Notes: generated by a model from the sequence alone, not told the origin. Positions 1 to 5,230 are shown, numbered from the stretch's first letter. The stretch: 5,230 nt of DNA from CBDVBZ01 sp965372355 (GCA_965372355.1 CBDVBZ010000187.1:1-5230); one strand, 5' to 3'. Translations and numbers: made by a program.

Positions 1-112
1 ACTCCTTGGCGACCTTCCTGTAATTCCGCTTCTCGCCAAGGCTGTAGTAATACGTGAAAGCCTTCTCCTGATGCGGTTGTTCTCGGATCAACATGCGCGT
101 TTCGCCTCCCAT
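1..112 (-). CDS. Phage-type helix-turn-helix protein, N-terminus only (cut by window edge)
   Basis: The gene reads off the left edge, so only about 37 residues are visible. They begin MGGETRMLIREQ and continue with AFTYYYSLGEKRNYRKVAKE. That second stretch resembles the start of helix-turn-helix proteins in phages and prophages (terminase-small-subunit-like or DNA-binding phage proteins), where a YYxLGEKR segment leads into the recognition helices. The helices themselves lie outside the window, so the role is inferred from this short match. The ATG is 2 nt beyond the TAA of the upstream 92-residue gene, which suggests one transcript and translational coupling. The start is ambiguous. The first ATG (112-110) has a GGGTGAG-like site just upstream. 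A second in-frame ATG (94-92) has a clear GGGAGG about 10 nt upstream and would give MLIREQPHQEK. Confidence 0.55.
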   Translation of the reverse strand, partial: MGGETRMLIREQPHQEKAFTYYYSLGEKRNYRKVAKE

Positions 113-114
113 CG

Positions 115-393
115 TTACTCACCCCCAAGATAGTGCCGTGCAATCTCAACCAACGCACCGCCCCGAGACTGACCACGCGCCTGCGCTTTCGTGATCGCAC
201 GCTCGACGGTGTCCGCGTCTTCAACGACAAACGACAGAATCGTCGACCTCTCTCGCTCTTGTCGCTCTGCCTCTTCGTCCAAGTACGCCTCCAGCCCGTC
301 CGGAATCTTCAAGAGCTCCAAGGAATCCTTGAGCTCCGTGATCGAGTACGGCATCTGCGACTCCAAATCCTCCAATGTGAGTTCCTTGGACAA
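115..393 (-). CDS. Small acidic protein of unknown function (92 aa), possibly ParB/phage-regulator-like C-terminal domain
   Basis: This gene encodes 92 residues from a TTG start, with an in-frame TGA seven codons upstream and no better start between. The ribosome site is poor (AGAAGAGA nearly touching the TTG), so the start is uncertain; Met14 is an alternative. The protein is charged and probably mostly helical. An acidic N-terminus (residues 1-35) is followed by a helix rich in Glu and Arg (about 36-50), then a LSFVVEDADTVERAI segment and a C-terminal RGGALVEIARHYL. The last two segments resemble the tail of ParB-like or phage co-activator proteins, where a strand plus 'VExAL' helix precedes a 'GxALxxIxxxFL' helix. 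That is a weak, remembered resemblance. It could be a standalone small protein or the 3' piece of a larger broken gene. It is packed against the downstream helix-turn-helix gene with a 2-nt gap, so the two probably act together. Confidence 0.55.
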   Translation of the reverse strand: MSKELTLEDLESQMPYSITELKDSLELLKIPDGLEAYLDEEAERQERERSTILSFVVEDADTVERAITKAQARGQSRGGALVEIARHYLGGE

Positions 394-477
394 ATCTCTT
401 CTGTGTTTAGCTCAATGCTGTCACTCTCGGACAACGCTCCCGGGGTCGGTTCGCTTCGGCATCGGCCGCTCTTTTCG

Positions 478-486
478 TGGTATGAT
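478..486 (+). promoter_or_regulatory. Candidate extended -10 promoter for the acetyltransferase gene
   Basis: The plus strand reads TGG followed by TATGAT, the form of an extended -10 element, which can work without a good -35. It lies about 160 nt upstream of the ATG at 649, implying a long leader. It overlaps the minus-strand TATAAT, so the two promoters would compete for polymerase if both are real. The rest of 394-648 shows only a small inverted repeat (TCGTG-CTGA-CACGA, 532-545) and no convincing gene on either strand. Confidence 0.25.
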
Positions 487-490
487 TATA
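485..490 (-). promoter_or_regulatory. Candidate -10 box for the left-hand minus-strand genes
   Basis: The minus strand reads a perfect TATAAT here, about 92 nt upstream of the TTG start at 393. No recognisable -35 hexamer lies 16-18 nt further upstream (the bases there read about CAAAAT). The call rests on the -10 match and on the position in a divergent intergenic gap. Confidence 0.3.
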
Positions 491-634
491 CGTCGGAGTG
501 TCCATTAATTTTGGGCTTGATTGTGTCTCACTCGTGCTGACACGACAAAACGAAACACCTCTGGGAACTGGAGTTCGAGCGATTGACCTCGCTCCCCGCT
601 CGTTACCCTCTCTTCGACGGTCTGAGTCCCGCTG

Positions 635-641
635 AAAGGAG
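635..641 (+). promoter_or_regulatory. Ribosome binding site that fixes the acetyltransferase start
   Basis: AAAGGAG lies 7 nt before the ATG at 649. This decides in favour of that ATG over the upstream in-frame TTG at 583, which would add 22 residues with no family resemblance. Confidence 0.75.
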
Positions 642-648
642 CAAGGGG

Positions 649-1731
649 ATGGAGTCCGGAAGTAATAGAACAACGCCTCCATCGGACACGTCGCCGACAG
701 ACGTGCGCATTGTAGATTACACGGAAGACCTCAAGGATTCCGTCTTAAGCCTGCTGTCCAAAGGAAGAGCCTCTCGCTTTGGAGAATGGAAACGTGCGAT
801 TTGGGACTGGCAATATGCGGATAACCCCAATTATGTCAAACCCTTTTCACCAACAGTAGTTATCGAGGCCGGGAACGTCATCGGCTTCTATGGGACCATC
901 CCCGTCGCCTTGAAATACAGAGACAAACAGATCATGGCCATGTGGGGTTGTGACTTCTTTGTCGATCCCCAACAAAGGGGAAAAGGGCATGCACAAAGAA
1001 TGCTTCGCGCACTGCGCAGGAAAAGCCCGATCATCTTGGGTCTCGGCATAAGCGCTGCCGCACTTCCCATTCTCAAGAAACACGGTCGCAAGATCAGCAC
1101 GGAAATCGAGAGCTTCGTTTATCAAAACAGGCCCGGCAGCCTGAGAGATTCCATAAAAAGGGGTATCCATCACTACAAACGCTTCAAAAACAGAGCCCAT
1201 CATCCATCAGTGGACGGTTTGGAGACACAGATCATCGATGCCATGGATGCGCCCGAGGAGATTGATACGGTATGGGCAAAGTCTGAGAAGGGGTATCCGA
1301 AGGTGATCATCAGAAACCATGCGTTCATACAATGGAGATACGGTAAATACCCTATGGAAAAGTATCAGCTTATACTTGTCACGAGAGAAGGAGGGATTGC
1401 TGGAGTCGGTGTGTTCCGAAAACATCCTGAGGAATCGAGATTAGTTGATTATGTCGGTCCCGCGAAAAGCATTCAGACCAAGTATCTAATTGTGAACACG
1501 TTTATGAGAGAGTGCACAGAATCCATTTCACTGAACTGTATTTGCACAGATGGAGAGATCAAAACCTGCTTGGAATACCACGGATTCATAAAATCTCGTC
1601 ACAAGCCAACATTCTCTGTTCTCTCGACAATTCCAGGTGACACAGATCCTGAAAAGGATTGGTTCGTTATGGGTGGTGATTCAGACATCGACCTGATAGC
1701 GGCCACCGCCGATGATATCTACGATTCGTAG
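649..1731 (+). CDS. GNAT-family N-acetyltransferase, tandem-fold, polysaccharide-locus type
   Basis: The protein has 360 residues and is predicted to be a cytoplasmic acyl-CoA-dependent acetyltransferase; the substrate is unknown. The N-terminal fold (about 19-190) carries the acetyl-CoA pyrophosphate loop Q109-R-G-K-G-H-A115 after the strand MWGCDFFVDP. Upstream is a WDWQYADNP segment (52-60), typical of GNATs found in exopolysaccharide and exosortase-type loci. KKHGRKIS (143-150) matches the usual 'xxGF' end of the fold. A second GNAT-like half (about 195-335) starts with FIQWRYGKYP (226-235) and ends with CLEYHGF (307-313), but lacks a recognisable CoA loop. The C-terminal DWFVMGGDSD (337-346) is also seen in this group. 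There is no signal peptide or membrane segment. The gene stands alone on the plus strand. Four sampled 60-base lines inside it are about 38-42% G+C, against 52-68% in neighbouring genes, which suggests acquisition by transfer. I am confident of the family, but the biological role is inferred only from resemblance. Confidence 0.85.
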   Translation: MESGSNRTTPPSDTSPTDVRIVDYTEDLKDSVLSLLSKGRASRFGEWKRAIWDWQYADNPNYVKPFSPTVVIEAGNVIGFYGTIPVALKYRDKQIMAMWGCDFFVDPQQRGKGHAQRMLRALRRKSPIILGLGISAAALPILKKHGRKISTEIESFVYQNRPGSLRDSIKRGIHHYKRFKNRAHHPSVDGLETQIIDAMDAPEEIDTVWAKSEKGYPKVIIRNHAFIQWRYGKYPMEKYQLILVTREGGIAGVGVFRKHPEESRLVDYVGPAKSIQTKYLIVNTFMRECTESISLNCICTDGEIKTCLEYHGFIKSRHKPTFSVLSTIPGDTDPEKDWFVMGGDSDIDLIAATADDIYDS

Positions 1732-1887
1732 GGTGCGCACATCTGCCGGATGACCAACCTGCGACAGATCCAGAGAGCCCTTGGACACCGACGGGTAGCA
1801 ACCACCGAGATTTACACGCGCCTGACAGACGGCAAGCTCAAGCGAGCCATTCTGGACTTGGGGCAACCAAGCAGCAGCACTCGATAG
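1732..1887 (+). pseudogene. C-terminal remnant of a tyrosine recombinase / integrase
   Basis: In the same frame as the acetyltransferase and right after its TAG, the reading frame stays open and encodes NLRQIQRALGHRR followed by VATTEIYTRLTDGKLKRAIL, ending at TAG 1885-1887. This is the hallmark end of tyrosine recombinases (XerC/D and phage integrases). It has the conserved 'LGH' His (codon 1786-1788) and the nucleophilic Tyr in 'TTxIYT' (codon 1813-1815). The catalytic Arg-Lys-His-Arg part upstream is absent, because the acetyltransferase gene occupies that space. The recognisable match starts at about 1753-1756, and an ATG at 1750 would give only 45 residues. It cannot be an active recombinase. 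I read it as the scar of an integration or deletion event whose breakpoint lies at about 1732-1755. Confidence 0.8.
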
Positions 1888-1941
1888 GATTGTCTCCTCT
1901 CTAGCGGGAGTAACGACTTTTTTGCGCAAGGGTGGCGTGAG

Positions 1942-2409
1942 CTACATCCCAAACATCAGCGCGGCCGCGATCTTGAAGTCGGGAATGTCGCCGAAGCCAA
2001 AACGGAACTCCACGTTGTACCGTCGGTGACTTTTCATCGGAATGTCGACCCCTACTGTCAAACTCAAACCCACGTCCGTACCTGGAGAAACCACGATGGT
2101 AGGTCCGGCGCTGCCGTAGAGATAGATCCCGGTCTCCGGAAGGGGAAGCAGATACCAGCGGAGGTCGATGTTGGCAGCCACGCTCGTTTGGTCATCGAAC
2201 TCGAAATCGAGACTGGGAACAAAAAATGCGGCGCCCACGACAGGACCGAACTCGGCTTGCGCGCCGACAAAGAGCTGATCGGGTCCCATACTGATCCCCG
2301 TGCGCAACCCAAGACCGTCGCCACCACCAGCATGCGAATCGGTTATCGATGCAACGAGCATCCCAACGGCGGCCAGCACGGCTAGAAAAAGGCTTTTTGA
2401 TACAGACAT
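1942..2409 (-). CDS. Secreted small protein, probable outer-membrane beta-barrel, third gene of the operon
   Basis: The protein has 155 residues from the ATG at 2409. It has a clear signal peptide: MSVSK, a hydrophobic core (about 6-22) and a likely cleavage after S-H-A27, giving a mature protein that begins with three glycines. The mature part is rich in alternating hydrophobic and polar strands with Gly and aromatic residues (for example IDLRWYLLPLP, IYLYGSAG, YNVEFRFGFG) and ends in FGM, as expected for a small 8-strand-type barrel or related periplasmic protein. No catalytic motif is visible and I cannot assign a family. An in-frame ATG at 2442 overlaps the kinase stop (ATGA) and would add 11 residues. 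I prefer 2409 because GGGGGAG sits 6 nt upstream and the signal peptide then begins normally. Its place behind the kinase suggests a shared envelope role, which is inference. Confidence 0.7.
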   Translation of the reverse strand: MSVSKSLFLAVLAAVGMLVASITDSHAGGGDGLGLRTGISMGPDQLFVGAQAEFGPVVGAAFFVPSLDFEFDDQTSVAANIDLRWYLLPLPETGIYLYGSAGPTIVVSPGTDVGLSLTVGVDIPMKSHRRYNVEFRFGFGDIPDFKIAAALMFGM

Positions 2410-2415
2410 GTTCAT

Positions 2416-2422
2416 CTCCCCC
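2416..2422 (-). promoter_or_regulatory. Ribosome binding site deciding the start of the barrel-like protein
   Basis: GGGGGAG on the minus strand ends 6 nt before the ATG at 2409. It lies between the kinase stop and that ATG. It is too close to the intervening ATG at 2415 to serve it. Confidence 0.6.
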
Positions 2423-2438
2423 ATAAGGCGGCGGATCG

Positions 2439-3935
2439 TCATCGCGCGCGAGCCGCGTTGAAGTTTGCGAATTCGCTCAGCTGCTCGGCGACGATTCTCA
2501 TATTGGCGGGTCGCTCGCTCGCTTTCTTCGCAAGCATCTGGAGCACCAGGCGATCCAGTTCTAGTGGAATATCGAGATCAGCAAATGCTTTGCGCAACGG
2601 TACGGCCCGTCTCCGGATGTGTTGAACCAGCACCGAGGAGAGATTACCCTCGAACGGTGGGCGCCCACCGAGCATGTGGTAGAGCACGACACCGAGCGAG
2701 TAAATGTCGGAGAGATGATCAACCGGCTTTGCGTCCGCCTGTTCCGGACTCATGTAATGGGGTGAGCCCATGACCGTTCCCTCCATCGTGTGCATGCTGC
2801 TATTCCTGAGCTTCGCCAAACCGAAGTCGGTTATCTTCGGAGTCCGTTCGTCGACCAACAGCACGTTGAGCGGCTTGAGATCGCGATGAACGATTTCGCT
2901 TTTGTGTGCAGAGGCGATCGCTTCTGCCATACGCTGGCCCAAAATGGCGACCGCAGGAACGGAAAGGCGGCCGTGCTCCCTAAGAAACGACGCCAAATCT
3001 CCACCTTCGATGAGCTCCATCACTATCCACAGCCGCCCTGCGTCCTCAACGAAATCATAAACCTGCACGATATACGGGTGACTGAGTTGGGCCAGGACCC
3101 TCGCCTCCTGCCTGAACCGGGTTGCCAACGATTCGTCATCGGTAATTTCCCTCGGCAACTCCTTGAGCGCGACCTGCCGGCCCAAGACGGTATCGTCGGC
3201 TCGGTAAACAACGCCGTTGGCGCCGCGTCCGAGTTCTTCAACGATCGCGTAGCGGCCTGCGACCCGCTCGATGTTTGTCTTTCGATTCGCGGTTTCCGAT
3301 GGACGGCGGTTCGTCGCTGCCGGTTCTTGCTCGCCAACAGAAACGCCTTTGATATTGCCCGGCTCGGCGCCTGCCATCATGGTCGGCATTTCTTTGCTGA
3401 TTTCGCGAATTTTGTCGATCAGTGCCGCCTCGTGCGCTGTTTCGCACTCCCAAGCGACAGCCGAACGATAATGGGCGAGACTTTCAAAGGGATCGCTGAC
3501 AAGCAGAGAATCAGCCAACCTCTCGTACTCACCTGCCTTCTCGGCAGCCCGTCTCATCGTCGTGGGGATATGCATCCACAGGAGGAGTATCACCAGACCG
3601 CCACTGCTAACCCACGCGATCGCATTAATTATGTGACGACTGGTATCGCGACGCTTGCCTTGACCGTCCTCTGCCCCGAAGAAGCCAGCAATTTTGCCGG
3701 TAAGACTCTTGGGCGGATATGCTCTGTCGAGAATGGCGTCCCGGATCGGCGGAGCCGCGAACAGTAGAAAGGCAACTACAAGAGGCAACGCGATCTGAGC
3801 GCTACGAGCGCCGATCAACCATCGCGTGACAACACGTGGCTTGCGGATCATCGTCGGGAGAAGCGTCGAAGATTCGTGGATGCGGCGGATCATTTGGCGG
3901 GGCACAACTGATGCTGTGAGACTTCGCACCGTCAT
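2439..3935 (-). CDS. Membrane-anchored Hanks-type serine/threonine protein kinase
   Basis: The protein has 498 residues and transfers phosphate from ATP to Ser/Thr of partner proteins. The kinase domain fills about 228-490 with all key residues: Gly-rich loop G236-R-G-A-N-G-V-V243, VALK Lys258, C-helix Glu277, catalytic HRDLKPLN (350-357, base Asp352), DFG (370-372), activation loop GTVMGSPHYMSPE (386-398), Asp410 and a late Arg475. The activation loop keeps the RD-kinase arrangement. The N-terminus is unusual: two hydrophobic segments (about 47-63 and 102-122) separated by a loop of about 40 residues, then a helical stretch (130-180) and a polar, Ser/Thr/Pro-containing linker (183-222). PknB-type kinases instead place the kinase first and one membrane helix after it. 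With the kinase inside, the short loop would face the periplasm. The start ATG has only a weak site (GGAG 14 nt away). The gene lies 38 nt after the FHA gene and 29 nt before the barrel protein. Confidence 0.92.
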   Translation of the reverse strand: MTVRSLTASVVPRQMIRRIHESSTLLPTMIRKPRVVTRWLIGARSAQIALPLVVAFLLFAAPPIRDAILDRAYPPKSLTGKIAGFFGAEDGQGKRRDTSRHIINAIAWVSSGGLVILLLWMHIPTTMRRAAEKAGEYERLADSLLVSDPFESLAHYRSAVAWECETAHEAALIDKIREISKEMPTMMAGAEPGNIKGVSVGEQEPAATNRRPSETANRKTNIERVAGRYAIVEELGRGANGVVYRADDTVLGRQVALKELPREITDDESLATRFRQEARVLAQLSHPYIVQVYDFVEDAGRLWIVMELIEGGDLASFLREHGRLSVPAVAILGQRMAEAIASAHKSEIVHRDLKPLNVLLVDERTPKITDFGLAKLRNSSMHTMEGTVMGSPHYMSPEQADAKPVDHLSDIYSLGVVLYHMLGGRPPFEGNLSSVLVQHIRRRAVPLRKAFADLDIPLELDRLVLQMLAKKASERPANMRIVAEQLSEFANFNAARAR

Positions 3936-3973
3936 GCCAAGGTCACCCGCTCCAGTTCGTCAGACGCATGGCG

Positions 3974-4678
3974 TTACTCCGTCGTCTGGCGGGACTCGGC
4001 ACGGACGGGTTCCTTAAAAACCAACGTTGTGCCACCTATGCTGATGCTGCTGCCGTCTGTCAGCACACACTCCTTCACGGCGCTTCCGTTGACAAGGACC
4101 TTCCGGCGTCCGTCGATGTGACGGAGCGTATAAGAGCCTTCTTTGTAACCGATCTCGACATGGTAACCAGCAACGAGCCGTCCCTCGATCTGCAGATCGG
4201 CCGCGTCGTCGCTTCCGATGATAATGATCGACCGATTGAGCGCGTATGTTTGCTCGCCATTCTCCGTCGTCTCGACCAGGTGACCGGGGTTTTCGATCGT
4301 GCCACGGATATCATAGTCATACGTTCGCATGGTTGAATCGAACGACCACGCCTCACTCAATCGCGTTTGGCGGGGACTGCCGATTCGGATGAACAGACGG
4401 CTCTCTCCAATGACGATAATGTCTCCGTCTCGAACTACGGTATCGGCGACGTGGGTGCCGTTGACGGTCATCCCGTTGAGACTGCCGCAGTCTCTGATGA
4501 CATATCCATCGTCGGTTTGCTCCAGGACGGCGTGCTTGCGAGATACGGAATCGTGATCAATGGTGATGTCGTTGTCGGCGCCGCGTCCGATCGTCAGCGG
4601 CCGATCCGCCACCACCCACTGGTCGAGCTCTTTGTTCTTGAGCTTGAGGATTACGGTACAGCGGTCTTTGCGAGTCAC
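3974..4678 (-). CDS. Double-FHA-domain phosphothreonine-binding protein
   Basis: The protein has 234 residues, no signal peptide or membrane helix, and is probably a cytoplasmic partner of the kinase encoded next. FHA1 (about 8-98) has the classical phosphothreonine-binding set: G31-R32, S46-R47-x-H49 and S66-L-N68-G69, with N73-G74. FHA2 (about 146-222) keeps the fold (IIIIGSDDAADLQI, YHVEI, VLVNG) but lacks the GR pair and the SRxH arginine, so it may bind a different ligand or only hold structure. The linker (101-145) contains several threonines, including an E-T-T-E stretch at 136-139. The start is GTG, chosen because AAAGGA lies 8 nt upstream. It is the first gene of the operon; FHA-kinase pairing is a common arrangement in which the FHA protein reads kinase phosphorylation. 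The binding partner here is inferred. Confidence 0.9.
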   Translation of the reverse strand: MTRKDRCTVILKLKNKELDQWVVADRPLTIGRGADNDITIDHDSVSRKHAVLEQTDDGYVIRDCGSLNGMTVNGTHVADTVVRDGDIIVIGESRLFIRIGSPRQTRLSEAWSFDSTMRTYDYDIRGTIENPGHLVETTENGEQTYALNRSIIIIGSDDAADLQIEGRLVAGYHVEIGYKEGSYTLRHIDGRRKVLVNGSAVKECVLTDGSSISIGGTTLVFKEPVRAESRQTTE

Positions 4679-4686
4679 TCGATTTG

Positions 4687-4692
4687 TCCTTT
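4687..4692 (-). promoter_or_regulatory. Ribosome binding site supporting the GTG start of the FHA protein
   Basis: The minus strand reads AAAGGA 8 nt before the GTG at 4678-4676. No ATG with a comparable site is present nearby in the frame. Confidence 0.65.
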
Positions 4693-4735
4693 GTTGGAAG
4701 TGTGAGTTGAGCGGATAGATGGAGCAAAAACCATG

Positions 4736-4763
4736 CCCGGGGCCGGGTATACGGAAATCCGTA
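4736..4763. promoter_or_regulatory. Two adjacent palindromes upstream of the FHA-kinase operon (candidate operator)
   Basis: CCCGG-GG-CCGGG (4736-4747) and TACGGA-AA-TCCGTA (4750-4763) each have perfect arms around a 2-nt centre and are separated by 2 nt. They lie 58-85 nt upstream of the GTG. On the minus strand a TATAGT hexamer (4777-4772) lies just upstream of them, so they would fall at the start of the transcript or in a repressor position. No good -35 is visible. A regulatory role is inference; short GC palindromes can arise by chance. Confidence 0.3.
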
Positions 4764-4930
4764 ATCTGTTTACTATATGTAGGTTACAAGCTATGGTAGT
4801 GCCTGGATTTTGAGGTTTCGGGGGGCTGGCACGCAGTATGCGAACAGGGCGGCGCCAGAACCGCGTAGTGTCCGAAAATTGAAACGCGCTGTGGCGTCAC
4901 CACTTGCCGAACGTTTGATACACTTGCTGC

Positions 4931-5171
4931 ATGATTGAAACCATCCATCTTCAGCTCCTCCTGGCTACGTTCGCCGGCTGGCCACCAAAGAAAAGCCGAT
5001 CGGCCGAAGGGTTCTCGGGCGGATCGTCACGACCGTAACTCCTGACACGATCCTAGCGTGGCATCGGAAACGCGCTGATCAGCGGGGCGGAAAGCTCAAG
5101 GCGAGGGCGTTGTCGAGACCGGAGAACAACTTGGTGGGCTACTCAAGTACTATCATCGACGGACGGCGTAG
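4931..5171 (+). pseudogene. Collapsed integrase-core (rve) transposase with two internal deletions
   Basis: Three pieces of one transposase type appear in order but in different frames. Piece 1 (4931-4981) encodes MIETIHLQLLLATFAGW, the usual N-terminus. Piece 2 (4975 to about 5073) encodes RLATKEKPIGRRVLG and then TTVTPDTILAWHRK, which matches the segment before the DDE core. Piece 3 (about 5097-5171) encodes GEQLGGLLKYYHRRTA and a stop, which matches the C-terminal end. The whole catalytic core between 'AWHRK' and 'LGGLL' is missing, as is a shorter N-terminal segment. Read from the ATG, translation stops at TAA 5036-5038. The family assignment is from remembered family sequence patterns. 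The outer ends are not certain; a TAGTGTCCGAAAATTGAA stretch at 4866-4883 could mark the left side, but I found no matching inverted repeat before the window ends. It is non-functional, and could still be mobilised only if its ends survive. Confidence 0.75.
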
Positions 5172-5230
5172 CCCAATCGGTAGAGTAGGAGAGAGGCGCC
5201 GTGGCTACAGGTCCCGGGTGGCAAATCCCG
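5162..5230 (+). other. Degenerate tRNA-like sequence, cut by the window edge
   Basis: GTAGCCCAATCGGTAGAGTA (5168-5187) closely resembles a tRNA D-arm. About 30 nt later CGGGTGGCAAATCCCG (5215-5230) resembles a T-arm whose usual TTCGAAT loop is altered. The spacing between the two is compatible with a tRNA. However, the D-stem has a C-A mismatch and a G-T pair, and I cannot form a proper anticodon stem from 5188-5204. The acceptor 3' half lies outside the window. The first ten bases overlap the stop end of the transposase remnant. It is either a decayed tRNA or a chance resemblance. Confidence 0.25.

Noticed and set aside
583..648. Upstream TTG start adding 22 residues to the acetyltransferase
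   Set aside because: There is no ribosome site before it, whereas AAAGGAG is ideally placed for the ATG at 649.
407..682. 91-codon minus-strand open frame across the intergenic region
   Set aside because: Its composition is Arg/Ser/Thr/Pro-rich with no family resemblance, and it overlaps the acetyltransferase ribosome site and start.
1894..1923. Possible terminator after the recombinase stub: CTCC...GGAG followed by six Ts
   Set aside because: The stem is only 4 bp and the T-run starts 7 nt after it, so it is too weak to call for either strand.
2790..3767. Long plus-strand open frame (325 codons) opposite the kinase
   Set aside because: It lies entirely antisense to the kinase, whose motifs are complete; the translated product is Arg/Cys-rich and resembles nothing.
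3945..3969. Eight-codon minus-strand ORF (MRLTNWSG) between the FHA and kinase genes
   Set aside because: It is too short and has no independent support; it could be a chance leader.
4866..4883. TAGTGTCCGAAAATTGAA as left terminal repeat of the transposase element
   Set aside because: No inverted copy is visible up to 5230, so the element boundary cannot be claimed.

Overview
The window looks like a chromosomal segment of a diderm (Gram-negative) bacterium. G+C is moderate: the 60-base lines I counted run about 52-68% in the minus-strand genes. The evidence for a diderm is a small secreted, probably outer-membrane barrel protein next to a Hanks-type kinase and a double-FHA protein. That mix is common in delta-proteobacterial, Nitrospira-like and similar lineages, but I cannot name a taxon.

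Layout. (1) 1-393, minus strand: two closely packed small genes. A 92-residue protein is followed 2 nt later by the start of a protein with a phage-type helix-turn-helix look, cut by the window edge. (2) 394-648: a short intergenic region with back-to-back promoter-like hexamers. (3) 649-1731, plus strand: a 360-residue GNAT acetyltransferase of the kind found in polysaccharide loci. It is visibly AT-richer than the rest of the window and appears to be two GNAT folds in tandem. (4) 1732-1887, plus: directly after the GNAT stop and in the same frame, the last 45 or so codons of a tyrosine recombinase, a truncated remnant. (5) 4678-1942, minus strand: a compact three-gene operon in the order double-FHA protein, membrane-anchored Ser/Thr kinase, secreted barrel-like protein. 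(6) 4679-4930: the operon's upstream region, with two adjacent short palindromes. (7) 4931-5171, plus: a collapsed integrase-core (rve) transposase that keeps the N-terminus, a middle piece and the C-terminus in three different frames and has lost the catalytic core. (8) 5162-5230: a degenerate tRNA-like sequence running off the right edge.

How it fits together. The FHA-kinase-barrel operon is the functional centre: a kinase tethered by an N-terminal membrane hairpin, a cytoplasmic phosphothreonine reader, and an envelope protein encoded in the same transcript. The remnants on both flanks (recombinase stub, collapsed transposase, phage-like genes) and the AT-rich acetyltransferase suggest that the operon sits in an accessory, repeatedly rearranged part of the genome. 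I see no CRISPR array, rRNA or complete insertion sequence.
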